Shown piece by piece: positions 33,471 through 42,663 of a stretch of 64,000 nucleotides of DNA; within the stretch, counting starts at the first letter, position 1; the number at the start of each line of letters is the position of its first letter. Source of the DNA: Streptomyces griseiscabiei (lineage in GTDB: Bacteria; Actinomycetota; Actinomycetes; Streptomycetales; Streptomycetaceae); assembly GCF_020010925.1 (NCBI RefSeq), contig NZ_JAGJBZ010000003.1:1116001-1180000 (forward strand), given 5' to 3'. The position numbers were made by a program, and so were the translations under genes. Under the pieces are notes generated by a model. The model had not been told where the DNA came from, did no database searches, and was given only the letters and a program-made list of their open reading frames with translations.

Positions 33471-35224
33471 CAGTACTTACGCTCCATCGGCTGGTAGCGG
33501 GTCTGGACGACCGGCTTGTAGTCGAGACGGATCGACTCGGTGCCGTCGTCGCCGACCTCGCGGTACGCCATGGTGTGGCGCATGAAGTTGACGTCGTCGC
33601 GGTTCGGGTAGTCCTCGCGGTAGTGACCGCCGCGGGACTCCTTGCGGGCGAGCGCGGAGACGGCCATGACCTCGGCCAGATCGAGCAGGTTGCCCAGCTC
33701 GACGGCCTCCAGCAGGTCCGTGTTGAACCGCCTGCCCTTGTCCTGGATCGCCACGTTCTTGTAGCGGGCGCGCAGCTCGGCGATCTTCTCGACCGCCGTC
33801 TTGATCGTCTGCTCGGTGCGGAACACCATGACGTTGGCGTCCATGGTCTCCTGCAGCTCGCGCCGCAGCTCCGCCACGCGCTCGTTGCCCGTGGAGGCGC
33901 GCAGCCGCTCGATCTGCTCGACGACCAGCGACTCCGGGTTCTCCGGCAGCTCGACGAAGTCGGCCGTCTGCGAGTAGTCGGCGGCGGCGATGCCGGCCCG
34001 CTTGCCGAACACGTTGATGTCCAGCAGCGAGTTGGTGCCCAGGCGGTTGGCGCCGTGCACCGACACACACGCGACCTCACCGGCGGCGTACAGGCCCGGG
34101 ACGACGGTGGTGTTGTCGATCAGGACCTCACCCTCGACGTTCGTCGGGATGCCGCCCATGGCGTAGTGCGCGGTCGGCTGGATCGGGATCGGGTCCGTGT
34201 AGGGCTCGATACCGAGGTACGTCCGCGCGAACTCGGTGATGTCCGGGAGCTTGGCGTCCAGCTGCTCCGGCGGGAGGTGGGTGAGGTCGAGGTAGACGTG
34301 GTCGCCCTCGGGACCGCAGCCACGGCCCTCACGGATCTCCGTGTAGATGGAGCGGGACACGACGTCACGGGACGCGAGGTCCTTCATGACCGGCGCGTAC
34401 TTCTCCATGAAGCGCTCGCCGTCCTTGTTGCGGAGGATGCCGCCCTCACCGCGGGCGCCCTCCGTCAGCAGGATGCCCATGCGCCAGATGCCGGTCGGGT
34501 GGAACTGGAAGAACTCCATGTCCTCCAGCGGCAGCCCGCGACGGTAGACGGCGGCCTGGCCGTCACCGGTCAGCGTGTGCGCGTTGGACGTCACCTTGAA
34601 GAACTTGCCGGTGCCGCCGGACGCGTAGATCACGGCCTTCGCCTGGAAGACGTGGATCTCGCCGGTCGCCAGCTCGTACGCCACGACACCGGCCGACCTC
34701 TTGACGCCGTCGACCTCGGTGATCAGCTGGTCCAGGACGTAGAACTCGTTGAAGAACTCCACGCCGTGCTTGACGCAGTTCTGGTACAGCGTCTGCAGGA
34801 TCATGTGGCCGGTGCGGTCTGCCGCGTAGCAGGAGCGGCGGACCGGGGCCTCGCCGTGGTTCCGGCTGTGACCGCCGAAGCGTCGCTGGTCGATCGTGCC
34901 GTTCGGGGTCCGGTTGAACGGCAGGCCCATCTTCTCCAGGTCGAGGACGGAGTCGATGGCCTCCTTCGCCAGGATCTCGGCGGCGTCCTGGTCGACCAGG
35001 TAGTCACCGCCCTTGACCGTGTCGAAGGTGTGCCACTCCCAGTTGTCCTCCTCCACGTTGGCGAGCGCGGCGGCCATACCGCCCTGCGCGGCGCCCGTGT
35101 GGGAGCGGGTGGGGTACAGCTTGGTCAGCACGGCGGTACGGCTGCGCTGCGTCGACTCGATGGCCGCGCGCATACCGGCGCCGCCGGCGCCGACGATGAC
35201 GGTGTCGTACTTGTGGATCTTCAT
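33470..35224 (-). CDS. sdhA: succinate dehydrogenase flavoprotein subunit
   Basis: A 584-aa flavoprotein that oxidises succinate to fumarate in the TCA cycle. It shows the Rossmann motif [13 protein letters not shown], the covalent-FAD histidine in [15 protein letters not shown], active-site segments [15 protein letters not shown] and [10 protein letters not shown], and the C-terminal [19 protein letters not shown]. The ATG at 35224 begins just before the FAD fold; the larger open frame upstream overlaps sdhD and is not coding. It is third in sdhCDAB. Confidence 0.97.
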   Translation of the reverse strand: MKIHKYDTVIVGAGGAGMRAAIESTQRSRTAVLTKLYPTRSHTGAAQGGMAAALANVEEDNWEWHTFDTVKGGDYLVDQDAAEILAKEAIDSVLDLEKMGLPFNRTPNGTIDQRRFGGHSRNHGEAPVRRSCYAADRTGHMILQTLYQNCVKHGVEFFNEFYVLDQLITEVDGVKRSAGVVAYELATGEIHVFQAKAVIYASGGTGKFFKVTSNAHTLTGDGQAAVYRRGLPLEDMEFFQFHPTGIWRMGILLTEGARGEGGILRNKDGERFMEKYAPVMKDLASRDVVSRSIYTEIREGRGCGPEGDHVYLDLTHLPPEQLDAKLPDITEFARTYLGIEPYTDPIPIQPTAHYAMGGIPTNVEGEVLIDNTTVVPGLYAAGEVACVSVHGANRLGTNSLLDINVFGKRAGIAAADYSQTADFVELPENPESLVVEQIERLRASTGNERVAELRRELQETMDANVMVFRTEQTIKTAVEKIAELRARYKNVAIQDKGRRFNTDLLEAVELGNLLDLAEVMAVSALARKESRGGHYREDYPNRDDVNFMRHTMAYREVGDDGTESIRLDYKPVVQTRYQPMERKY

Positions 35225-35247
35225 GATCGGTTGCCTCAGCCCCGTGC

Positions 35248-35739
35248 CTAGCGGATGTTCGGGTCGAAGGTGAAGATCACCAGCGTGCCCAGCAGGATGG
35301 TGAACACCGTGGCGGTGTAGAGCAGGCCCTTGAGCCACAGCCGGGTGTTCGCGCGCTCCGCGTAGTCGTTGATGACGGTACGCAGGCCGTTCGCGCCGTG
35401 CAGCATCGCGAGCCACAGCATCAGCAGGTCCCAGGTCTGCCAGAACGGGGACGCCCAGCGGCCCGCGACGAACGCGAAGCCGATCTTGGAGACACCGCCG
35501 TCCAGGACGAGCTGGATCAGCAGGTGGCCGATGACCAGGACGACCAGGACGACACCGGACAGGCGCATGAAGAGCCACGCGGCCATCTCGAAGTTGCCGC
35601 GGGTCGACTTCGGGCTCTTCTTGGTGCGCTTGCGGGGCGGCTCGATGACCGGGGCCGGGTTGTCGGGGCTGTAGCCCGACAGCGACCCGGCGCCCTCGAC
35701 GGGGCCGATGCCGGATGCGGTGGTTTCAGTGGCGGACAT
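35248..35739 (-). CDS. sdhD: succinate dehydrogenase membrane anchor subunit
   Basis: A 163-aa membrane subunit with a soluble, Pro/Lys-rich N-terminal extension of about 50 residues and three helices ([58 protein letters not shown]). The RLSG motif and the histidines in IGHLL and MLHGANG are the expected quinone and haem b contacts. It lies 5 bp after sdhC and 23 bp before sdhA in one operon. Confidence 0.93.
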   Translation of the reverse strand: MSATETTASGIGPVEGAGSLSGYSPDNPAPVIEPPRKRTKKSPKSTRGNFEMAAWLFMRLSGVVLVVLVIGHLLIQLVLDGGVSKIGFAFVAGRWASPFWQTWDLLMLWLAMLHGANGLRTVINDYAERANTRLWLKGLLYTATVFTILLGTLVIFTFDPNIR

Positions 35740-35744
35740 CTGTC

Positions 35745-36125
35745 TCAGCTCCCGAAGACTTCACGAGCGGCGTGGCCGAGGACGGGGTACAGGGCCCCGA
35801 CCATCAGGACCAGCCAGATGCCGACGACGGACCAGAGCATCGTCTTCTGGTGACGGGGGCCGTTCGACCAGAAGTCGACGGCGATGACCCGAAGACCATT
35901 CAGCGCGTGGAAGAGGATGGCGGCGACGAGGCCGTACTCCAGCAGCGCGACGATCGGCGTCTTGTACGTGGCCACGACCTTGTCGTAGGCGTCGGGGGAG
36001 ACACGGACGAGAGCGGTGTCCAGCACGTGTACGAACAGGAAGAAGAAGATGAGGACGCCGGTGACTCGATGAGCCACCCAGGACCACATTCCTTCCCGGC
36101 CGCGGTACAGCGTTCCAGCCGGCAC
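35745..36125 (-). CDS. sdhC: succinate dehydrogenase cytochrome b556 subunit
   Basis: A 126-aa membrane subunit of complex II. It reads GTLYRGREGMWSWVAHRVTG, then LIFFFLFVHVLDTALVRVSP, ILFHALNGLRVIAVDFW and a final helix VGIWLVLMVGALYPVL. The HRVTG motif and the histidines in LFVHVLD and LFHALNG fit haem b ligation. GGAGGG seven bases upstream supports the GTG at 36125; a longer frame to 36200 is an alternative. It is the first gene of sdhCDAB. Confidence 0.93.
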   Translation of the reverse strand: MPAGTLYRGREGMWSWVAHRVTGVLIFFFLFVHVLDTALVRVSPDAYDKVVATYKTPIVALLEYGLVAAILFHALNGLRVIAVDFWSNGPRHQKTMLWSVVGIWLVLMVGALYPVLGHAAREVFGS

Positions 36126-36458
36126 GGAAGAACCCTCCGGGAGCGGGGATTGGGGCCGGCCGGCTTGCTTGTCGGTCTGACCCGGCCGGGTACGGTCCAC
36201 CGGCCCCGGCCATGGTAGCGATGCCGTTGCACCAGGCTTAAGCGGGGAGGGTTTGTGTGATCAAACTGGCATACAAAGGCGCACGTAAGGGTGAGTACCG
36301 GGCGGCATCTGGGGTGGGGGTTCTGGGGGATGCCGGGTGCGGGTGCGTCGTGGCTGGTCGCGCCCACGCGGCGGAGCCGCACATCGATACAGCCCCGCGC
36401 CCCTAAAAGATCGCGCCGTTCCCCGCGCCCCCAGGAGGCTGCGCCGTTCCCCGCGCCC
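36126..36458. other. intergenic region upstream of sdhC
   Basis: 333 bp between sdhC and the UraD-like gene on the same strand. It includes the sdh promoter region, with GTTTG-TGTGAT-CAAAC around 36250, and a copy of a dispersed 52-nt repeat at 36353-36404. It also has two GCGCCGTTCCCCGCGCCC motifs between 36412 and 36460. Confidence 0.5.
36353..36404 (+). repeat. dispersed GC-rich repeat, copy 1
   Basis: A 52-nt segment starting GCTGGTCGCGCCCACGCGGC and ending ATACAGCCCCGCGCCCCT. It is almost identical to segments at 51802-51852 and (inverted) 54130-54180. The core GCGGCGGAGCCGC is itself palindromic. Confidence 0.85.
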
Positions 36459-37130
36459 CTAGTGGGGTGTGCCTCTGCCGAGGTGGGTGGTCAGGCGTTG
36501 TTTGGCCAGGCGGCGTAGTTCCTCGGCGACCACGACTCGTTCCTCGTCCGGGTCGTTGGAGAGGCGGGAGCGGATGCCCTCCAGGGTGTGGTCGAGGAGT
36601 TCGTCGGGGTGGGCGGTGTGGAGGGAGATGACGAAGAGGTGGCCGAAGCGGGCCTCGTAGGCGGCGTGGGCGGCGTTCAGGGCGGTGTGGGCCACGCCGT
36701 AGGTGTCGTCGGGGAGGGTGGGGAGGGTCTCACCGGCCAGGGCCTCGGCCAGGTCGGTCGCCGTCAGGTCGTACGCGGCCTCGTCGGCCGCGGCGAGCAG
36801 GGCGTCCAGGTCCGGGTAGGGGCGGTGGTCGGCGAGGCGGTGGGCCCAGCGGAGGCTGCGCAGACAGGTGAGGAGGGTCTGCCGGGCGAGGTCGGCGGGT
36901 GCGTCGTTGAACCGCTCCAGGGCCGACGGGCCGGGGGTGTGGACCTGCTCCGGTATGGCGACCTGGCCGGGGAGACGGGGGAGACGGTGCGGAGGCAGCG
37001 TGGATCCTCGGCGGTGCGTAGGGGTCGGCAGGGCAGGTGGTGCGAGCTGGGCAGGTCGTGCGAGCTGTGCGGGCCGCGCGAGCCGGGTGGGCTGCGCGAA
37101 AGAGGCCACCACGTTATCGAGGCGGTTCAT
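36459..37130 (-). CDS. OHCU decarboxylase-like protein (UraD family)
   Basis: A 223-aa protein with a long Ala/Pro/Arg-rich insert after the first 15 residues, then a UraD-type helical domain: SALERFNDAPADLARQTLLT, HRLADHRPYPDLDALLAAAD and HAAYEARFGHLFVISL, ending GIRSRLSNDPDEERVVVAEE. UraD decarboxylates OHCU to (S)-allantoin in urate breakdown. The usual catalytic HPRIG segment is absent where expected after DLAEALAG, so activity is doubtful. No other urate-pathway gene is nearby. The stop codon lies at the edge of repeated GC-rich intergenic DNA. Confidence 0.75.
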   Translation of the reverse strand: MNRLDNVVASFAQPTRLARPAQLARPAQLAPPALPTPTHRRGSTLPPHRLPRLPGQVAIPEQVHTPGPSALERFNDAPADLARQTLLTCLRSLRWAHRLADHRPYPDLDALLAAADEAAYDLTATDLAEALAGETLPTLPDDTYGVAHTALNAAHAAYEARFGHLFVISLHTAHPDELLDHTLEGIRSRLSNDPDEERVVVAEELRRLAKQRLTTHLGRGTPH

Positions 37131-37345
37131 GGGCTGTCCGTTCGATGCCCGAAATTCACCCGAACGGGAGAGTTTCGGAACCTGTGGTGGACGAATCGGG
37201 CGGTGGGACGTCGTAGGTTCGAGAGAGGGCCCGGTGGAGAGCCGGGAGTGAGTGAGAGCGAGACCGGGGGCGAGGCGTGGCGAGAGGTGCGTGAGATGTC
37301 GTGGACGGTGACCGGGACTGGGAGGACAGGGACCGGGGGCGTGTC

Positions 37346-38992
37346 GTGAACCGAGGCCGCCGCAGGGCACCCCGCAGGAAGACGGCGATCACGTCGAAAG
37401 GGTTGCTCGTCGGCGCGGGAGTCGTGCTGGCGGGCGGCGCGGTCGCGGCGGCCGTGACCCTGTGGCCGGGAGACGGCAAGGGCACCCCCGGCGGCGCGGG
37501 GCCGTCGTCGGAGCGGTCGTCCGTGAACGCCGCCGCGACCACGCCCTCCCCTTCGCCCTCGCGCACCTATCCGCTGTCCCGGGAGCCCCGCACCATCCCC
37601 GCCGTACGGGAGCACGAGGCCGCCCGCGGCCCCGGCTGGAAGCCCGCCGACGGCGGCCGGGTCGTCGTACGGAACGCCGCGCTGGCCGACGAGGGGCGGC
37701 TGACCGCCGGCGAGCTGGGCCTCTCCTACGGAGGCGAGGCGAAACCCCGGGCCGGGGACGTGGAGCTGGCGCTGGCCGGGGCGAAGGAGCCCAGGTCGGA
37801 GGCGTACACGATGACGGTCGGGGACGGGCGGGTACGGATCGCCGCGCCCGCCGAGGCGGGGGTCTTCTACGGGACGCGCACCCTGAAGCAGGAGGTCGCC
37901 GGCGGCGGTACGGCGCCGGAGGGTGTCGTCCGGGACGAGCCGGCCAAGCCGCAGCGCGGGTTCATGCTCGACATCGCGCGCAAGCACTTCACGGCGGGCT
38001 GGATCGAGGACCGCATCCGTGAGCTGGGCGACCTGAAGTACAACCAGCTGGGGCTGCACTTCTCCGACGACCAGGGATTCCGGATCGAGTCCACGAGCCA
38101 CCCCGAGGTGGTGTCGGAGCAGCACCTCACCAAGGCCCAGGTACGGAAGATCCTGGACCTCGCCGAGAGCCGGCACATCACGGTCGTACCCGAGATCGAC
38201 TCCCCCGGACATCTGGGCGCCGTGATCGCGGCCAATCCGGGGCTCCAGCTGAGGAACGCCCAGGGCGTCGCCGCGAGCGGGGCGGTCGACATCTCGAACC
38301 CGGAGTCCGCCGTGGTCGTGGACGAGCTGCTCGACGAGTACGCCGGGCTGTTCAAGGGCGCGTACTGGCATCTCGGCGGCGACGAGTACCGGGCGCTGAT
38401 GGTGTCGGACCCGGAGGCGTCGTATCCGCAGCTGGCCGCCGCCGCGCGGCAGAAGTACGGCGCCGGGGCGACCGTCGCCGATCTCGCGACGGGCTGGCTG
38501 AACGACCGCGCGAAGGTGATGCGCGGCCACGACCGGACCGTGCGGGCCTGGAACGACGGGTTCTTCCGGGGCGGCTCGGTCCAGCCGGACAAGTCGATCC
38601 AGGTCGCGTACTGGACGGGCAAGGAGATCGGGGCCCGGCCGCCGATCGAGTATCTGAGCGCCGGACGCCAGGTGATCAACTACAACGACGAGTACCTGTA
38701 CTACGTCCTCGGCGAGCCCAACCAGTTCGTGTACCCGACCGGGCAGCGCATCTACGAGTCCTGGACCCCGAGGGTGCTGCGCGGCACGACCGCCGTGCCC
38801 GCCCAGTACGACGACCAGATCCTCGGCGGTTCCTTCGCCGTCTGGTGCGACCTCGCGAACCGGCAGACCGAGGCACAGGTCGCCGCGGGCGTACGGATGC
38901 CGCTGCGGGCGCTGTCGCAGAAGCTGTGGGATCCGGAGAAGCCCGCGCTGACCTGGACGGAGTTCCGGGAACTGGCGGGGAAGGTGAGCTGA
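37346..38992 (+). CDS. GH20 beta-N-acetylhexosaminidase, membrane-anchored or secreted
   Basis: A 548-aa family 20 glycosidase that would release terminal GlcNAc or GalNAc from chitin fragments, peptidoglycan or glycans outside the cell. A basic N-terminus (GRRRAPRRKT) and a hydrophobic segment (GLLVGAGVVLAGGAVAAAVTL) form a signal or anchor. A GH20b-like N-terminal domain follows, then the catalytic barrel with RGFMLDIARKHFTAGWIEDR, LGLHFSDDQGFR, VVPEIDSPGH and the catalytic D346-E347 pair in HLGGDEY. GTG 37346 is chosen because it starts just before the basic segment; GTG 37301 is possible. It is divergent from the UraD-like gene. Confidence 0.92.
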   Translation: MNRGRRRAPRRKTAITSKGLLVGAGVVLAGGAVAAAVTLWPGDGKGTPGGAGPSSERSSVNAAATTPSPSPSRTYPLSREPRTIPAVREHEAARGPGWKPADGGRVVVRNAALADEGRLTAGELGLSYGGEAKPRAGDVELALAGAKEPRSEAYTMTVGDGRVRIAAPAEAGVFYGTRTLKQEVAGGGTAPEGVVRDEPAKPQRGFMLDIARKHFTAGWIEDRIRELGDLKYNQLGLHFSDDQGFRIESTSHPEVVSEQHLTKAQVRKILDLAESRHITVVPEIDSPGHLGAVIAANPGLQLRNAQGVAASGAVDISNPESAVVVDELLDEYAGLFKGAYWHLGGDEYRALMVSDPEASYPQLAAAARQKYGAGATVADLATGWLNDRAKVMRGHDRTVRAWNDGFFRGGSVQPDKSIQVAYWTGKEIGARPPIEYLSAGRQVINYNDEYLYYVLGEPNQFVYPTGQRIYESWTPRVLRGTTAVPAQYDDQILGGSFAVWCDLANRQTEAQVAAGVRMPLRALSQKLWDPEKPALTWTEFRELAGKVS

Positions 38993-39162
38993 CCCCTCCG
39001 GGGGCGAGACACGGGGGAGCGGCCACGGAATCCGGTGGACGGGCGGGGCGGGACAACCGTATCTTCCGCGTGTTCTGGGTGCTTGTCGCCGAGCGTGAGG
39101 GTCTGGGGAGGACCGTGCTCGGTGTGCCGCACCGCGTCTCGAATTCACCCGGGGGCTTCACG

Positions 39163-39900
39163 ATGAACCTGGACCCGGCGGCTCTGCCGCCGCCCGCCCG
39201 TACGGTCCTGCCGATCCAGACGCCGAACGGGCCCGCCTGGCTCCGGTCCCCGGTGGCGCTGGGGCGGGCGGTGGCGATCCTGCTCGGGGCGGTCGCCGTC
39301 GCCGATCTGGTCGCGGTGTGGGCGGACCTCGCGCTCCTCGACGTGATGGACCGGCTGGCGACCGCCGACTGGAGCGCGGCCCTGGAGCACGACTCCGACC
39401 GCGCGGACAGGCTCATCGCCTTCGCCGGCGTCCTCCAGACCCTCACCTACGTCGCCACGATCATCGTCTTCGTCTTCTGGTTCCACCGGGTGCGGGTGAA
39501 CGCCGAGGTGTTCGACCCCTTCGGCCACCGGAAGAAGCGGGGCTGGGCGATCGGCGGCTGGTTCGTGCCGCTGGCGAACCTGTGGATCCCGCGCCGGATC
39601 GCCGTCGACTGCTGGGACGCGAGCGGTCCGTGGCGGAAGCCCCGGTCGCACGCGCTCGTCAACGCCTGGTGGACGCTGTGGCTGCTGAGCCTCTTCGCGG
39701 GAGAGGCCGGGGACAGGGCGTACATCAGGGCGCAGGAGGTCGAGGAGTACCGGTCGGCCGCGCGGCAGATGCTGTTCGCGGACTCGCTGGAGATCGTGTC
39801 CGCCGTGTTCGCCGTGCTGTTCGTCCTCGCGCTCACGCGCATGCAGGACGACAAGGCGCGCAGCGGCCCGCGCGAACCGGCGCCCGACGAGGTCCGCTGA
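39163..39900 (+). CDS. DUF4328 membrane protein
   Basis: A 245-aa protein with four or five hydrophobic segments and the DUF4328 core: VFWFHRVRVNAEVFDP, KKRGWAIGGWFVPLANLWIP and VNAWWTLWLLSLF. The Pro-rich N-terminus and charged C-terminal tail are cytoplasm-like. The ATG at 39163 follows GGGGGC. Function is unknown; these proteins are widespread in Streptomyces. Confidence 0.85.
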   Translation: MNLDPAALPPPARTVLPIQTPNGPAWLRSPVALGRAVAILLGAVAVADLVAVWADLALLDVMDRLATADWSAALEHDSDRADRLIAFAGVLQTLTYVATIIVFVFWFHRVRVNAEVFDPFGHRKKRGWAIGGWFVPLANLWIPRRIAVDCWDASGPWRKPRSHALVNAWWTLWLLSLFAGEAGDRAYIRAQEVEEYRSAARQMLFADSLEIVSAVFAVLFVLALTRMQDDKARSGPREPAPDEVR

Positions 39901-39980
39901 GTCCGGCGACCTAGGGGGCACCCGTGCGGATTGCCCGATTCCGGGGGCGAACGGCCGTACGTGTGTGGTGTATTCCCGGT

Positions 39981-40517
39981 ATGGGGTACTGGGGGTACTA
40001 CGTCGTGGGCAGGAGCGAGCGGTCTCTCGCGGAGCTGGACGCGCTGGGCGGGGCCGGGGGCATGACGCTGTGCGTGACGGCCGACGGCGGCTGGCAGGTC
40101 TGGGCGTACCCGACGGGCGCGCCCGGCACCGAGGCCGCCGGGGGCACCGGGGACGTCGGGAACATGGACACGCTCGCCCGGGAGACGGGGGCGCCCGCGC
40201 TGTTCGGCTATGTCATGGACAGCGACTGTGTGGTCGTCGAGGCCGCCGGGCCGGAGAGCGGGGCGTGGACGACGTGTCTCGCGCGGCGGGCGATGGCCAG
40301 GTATCTGGGTGACGGGGAGGGACGCGCCGTCGAGGACTACTTCCTCGAACCGCGTGACGCCGCCGAGCGTGCCGTCGCCTGGGCGGCGGAGGCGGGACGG
40401 GCCGTCGAGGAGGGCCCGTTGGCCGATGTGTTGACCTCGGAGCCTGGACCGGCGGACCCCCTGGCTGAAAACATTCTCTTCCGATTGCTCGACCGGCTCG
40501 GGGTCGTCCCTCTGTGA
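39981..40517 (+). CDS. hypothetical protein (MGYWGYYVVGR-type)
   Basis: A 178-aa soluble protein of unknown function, starting MGYWGYYVVGRSERSLAELD. It is acidic, with a mixed beta/alpha N-terminal half (MTLCVTADGGWQVWAY, LFGYVMDSDCVVVEAA) and a helical C-terminal half. I chose ATG 39981 because proteins I recall in Streptomyces begin with this MGYWGY motif; an in-frame GTG at 39924 has a better GGGGGC ribosome site and would add 19 residues. No domain is recognised. Confidence 0.7.
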   Translation: MGYWGYYVVGRSERSLAELDALGGAGGMTLCVTADGGWQVWAYPTGAPGTEAAGGTGDVGNMDTLARETGAPALFGYVMDSDCVVVEAAGPESGAWTTCLARRAMARYLGDGEGRAVEDYFLEPRDAAERAVAWAAEAGRAVEEGPLADVLTSEPGPADPLAENILFRLLDRLGVVPL

Positions 40518-40601
40518 CACTCCCGCGTCGTCGCACGCAGTAAGGGGAAGTGCGGGCTCCGTATAACCGGGGCCCGGTCGAGCGGGATTAGGGGAGGCGC
40601 G

Positions 40602-41168
40602 ATGAGCCTGGTGGAGCTGTTGGCCCAGGCCGACGAACGCGGTCTGGCGGCAAGCGGGTTGGCTTGTTTGGACCGCTGCGTACCGCTTCTCGGGGGTGAT
40701 GACGAGGTCCTGCGTCCGCTGTGGGCCGGGCTCGTGGACGACGGCGAGGGGTGGGGGGAGAAGGTGGCGAAGGTACGGGGTGAGCTGGAGGTCCTGGAGG
40801 CCTCGGCCTCCGCCGACGGGGAGACCGTCGTGCTCGCGCGGCGGATGCTGGACGCGGTTCCTGCCGAGCGGTCCGGTGAGGGGCTGCGGGAGTGGGCGGA
40901 GGTGTGTTCGGTGTCGGCGCTGCGGATCCATCAGCTGCTCGACCCCCTGGACGCCGGGGGCGACGACTCCGTGGCGGCCTGCCGGGAGGGGCGTACCGAG
41001 GGTGCCTCGCATCTCGTCGCCGCCGAACTGCGCCGTCAGGTCGTGGTGCTGGAACTGCTCGCGCAGCACGGGGCGGCGGGGGTCCGGCAGGCGCTCGGCG
41101 CGGCCACGGAGGGGCGCCGGGTGCTGCGGGCGGTCGTGTCGCGGCGGGCGCGCGGGGCGCGGCGGTAG
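40602..41168 (+). CDS. hypothetical helical protein
   Basis: A 188-aa soluble, mostly helical and acidic protein: VELLAQADERGLAASGLACL, SADGETVVLARRMLDAV and a final helix-rich part (AAELRRQVVVLELLAQHGAA). GGGAGG before the ATG supports the start. I do not recognise a family. It is codirectional with the preceding and following hypothetical genes but spaced too far (85 and 139 bp) to assume an operon. Confidence 0.7.
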   Translation: MSLVELLAQADERGLAASGLACLDRCVPLLGGDDEVLRPLWAGLVDDGEGWGEKVAKVRGELEVLEASASADGETVVLARRMLDAVPAERSGEGLREWAEVCSVSALRIHQLLDPLDAGGDDSVAACREGRTEGASHLVAAELRRQVVVLELLAQHGAAGVRQALGAATEGRRVLRAVVSRRARGARR

Positions 41169-41307
41169 ACCCGGCAAACCTCGGTGGACCCCGGTTTTCT
41201 GGCGGGTCCTGTGGGTGTCCTGGGGCCGGGTGTGGTGGTCCTGCGCCGGTGTCGCACAGACGCCGGAATCGCGAAACGTCCTGGGGTGAGCGGACGCTGC
41301 TCCGGGT

Positions 41308-41700
41308 GTGAGCGCACAGCAGACATTCGGTTCGGGCGGTGGCGGTACGGCGAAGCCCCTTCGGTGGGCGGCCGACACGGTGGCGGTGATGCGGGAAGGG
41401 GCGCGGGTGCGTCTCGACTACTCGACGCAGAGTCTGTGGCGGGTGGACCGGATGATCGAGGAGATACGTCGGGAAGGGGCGCCGTACGCCGCCGTGGAGG
41501 GGGCGTTGCGGGGGTTCGGGGCGTACGGGGGTGAGGTCGTCGTGCGGTGGGCCGGGGGTGAGTGGGTCGAGTCCGGCGGGGGGTTCTGGGTGCGGACCCT
41601 CGACGGCCGCTTCTGGGATCCGTTCGATGAGGCGCGGCGGTGTTTCGTGGGGGACGGGTCGCTGCGGTTGCTCTGCCACGACGCGATGGCCTCCGGCTGA
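41308..41700 (+). CDS. hypothetical protein
   Basis: A 130-aa protein: a Gly-rich N-terminus (QQTFGSGGGGTAKPL), then VRLDYSTQSLWRVDRMIEEI, a beta segment GGEVVVRWAGGEWVES and the aromatic GFWVRTLDGRFWDPFDEARR. The SLWRVDRMIEEIR segment is like proteins annotated as having an N-terminal segregation or immunity-like helix, but I cannot name the family. It ends just before a large cruciform repeat. Confidence 0.65.
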   Translation: MSAQQTFGSGGGGTAKPLRWAADTVAVMREGARVRLDYSTQSLWRVDRMIEEIRREGAPYAAVEGALRGFGAYGGEVVVRWAGGEWVESGGGFWVRTLDGRFWDPFDEARRCFVGDGSLRLLCHDAMASG

Positions 41701-42072
41701 GGGTGGGGGGAGCTCGGGGGATGGGGTGCGTTGTCGGGCGCGGGTCCGGTGGGGGCTGGTCGCGCAGTTCCCCGCGCCCCTGAAAAGCAGGGGCTGCGCC
41801 CCGTGCTTTTCAGGCCCGCGGGGGCCCGGTTTTTCAGGGGCGCGGGGAACTGCGCGAGAAGCCCCACCGGACCCGCACCCGGCAACGAGACCCCGAACAC
41901 CCGGGGGCTCCCGCGAGCGCGCCGCGTCCCGGACTGTGACACTTCCGCGGAGCGCGACGCAGAGGTGCGTGGGGGGCTTGGCGCCGGCCGGGACGGTCCC
42001 CGCGCAGGGGATCCCGGCACTGACTTGGCGCTGTCTCGGACAGGTTGGGGCCAGGGAGGGGAACCTCGGCGC
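41701..42072. other. intergenic region dominated by a large inverted repeat
   Basis: 372 bp before the first sigma-factor gene. Bases 41730-41886 are a nested inverted repeat. The rest has GGGAGGGGAAC as the ribosome site before GTG 42073. Confidence 0.6.
41730..41886. repeat. 157-nt nested palindrome (Streptomyces intergenic repeat)
   Basis: Arms of about 57 nt (41730-41786 and 41830-41886) are near-perfect inverted complements built around GCGCAGTTCCCCGCGCCCCT and its complement. Between and overlapping them lies a second hairpin, TGAAAAGCA-GGGGC with GCCCC-G-TGCTTTTCA (about 41781-41812). The long and short stems compete for the same bases. The arm sequence is a widespread Streptomyces intergenic motif. 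Confidence 0.85.
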
Positions 42073-42663
42073 GTGCAGGCGTACGACGGGGAACTGGGCG
42101 CGGCCGTCGCCCGGGCCCAGGCCGGCGACGAGGCCGCGTTCGCGGTGGCCTACCGGCTCGTGCAGCCCGGGCTGCTGGGGTATCTGCGCGGCATCGTCGG
42201 GGACGACGCGGAGGACGTCGCCTCGGACGCCTGGCTGGAGATCGCCCGGGACCTCGGACGGTTCAAGGGCGACGGCGCGGGCTTCCGGGGCTGGAGCGCG
42301 ACCATCGCCCGCCACCGGGCCCTCGACCACCTGCGGCGCCAGAAGGTCAGACCCCGGGCCACCACCCTGGACAGCGACCTGCTGGAACTGCCGGGCACGC
42401 TCAGCACCCAGGACCAGGCCCTGGAGACCCTCTCCACCGAGCAGGCCCTCGCACTGGTCGCCCGGCTGCCGCGCGACCAGGCCGAGGCCGTACTGCTGCG
42501 GGTGGTCGTCGGCCTCGACGGTCCCGCCGCCGCGCGCGTCCTCGGCAAACGCCCCGGCGCGGTCCGTACCGCCACCCACCGGGGACTGAAGCGCCTCGCC
42601 CAGCTTCTCCGCAGCGAGGGTGTGACGGATGACGGCCCGCACACGCTGGGGGAGTCGAGATGA
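42073..42663 (+). CDS. ECF-type sigma factor (module 1)
   Basis: A 196-aa sigma-70 family protein with region 2 (DEAAFAVAYRLVQPGLLGYL, then VASDAWLEIARDLGRF and FRGWSATIARHRALDHLRRQ) and region 4 (LALVARLPRDQAEAVLLRVV then AARVLGKRPGAVRTATHRGL). GTG 42073 follows GGGAGGGG. The stop overlaps the ATG of a membrane-protein gene (ATGA), which is the usual place for an anti-sigma factor. It is 60-65% similar by eye to the sigma factor at 43837. Confidence 0.92.
   Translation: MQAYDGELGAAVARAQAGDEAAFAVAYRLVQPGLLGYLRGIVGDDAEDVASDAWLEIARDLGRFKGDGAGFRGWSATIARHRALDHLRRQKVRPRATTLDSDLLELPGTLSTQDQALETLSTEQALALVARLPRDQAEAVLLRVVVGLDGPAAARVLGKRPGAVRTATHRGLKRLAQLLRSEGVTDDGPHTLGESR

Noticed and set aside
32709..36125. 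Possible novelty in the sdhCDAB operon
   Set aside because: All cofactor motifs and the gene order are standard for actinobacterial complex II.
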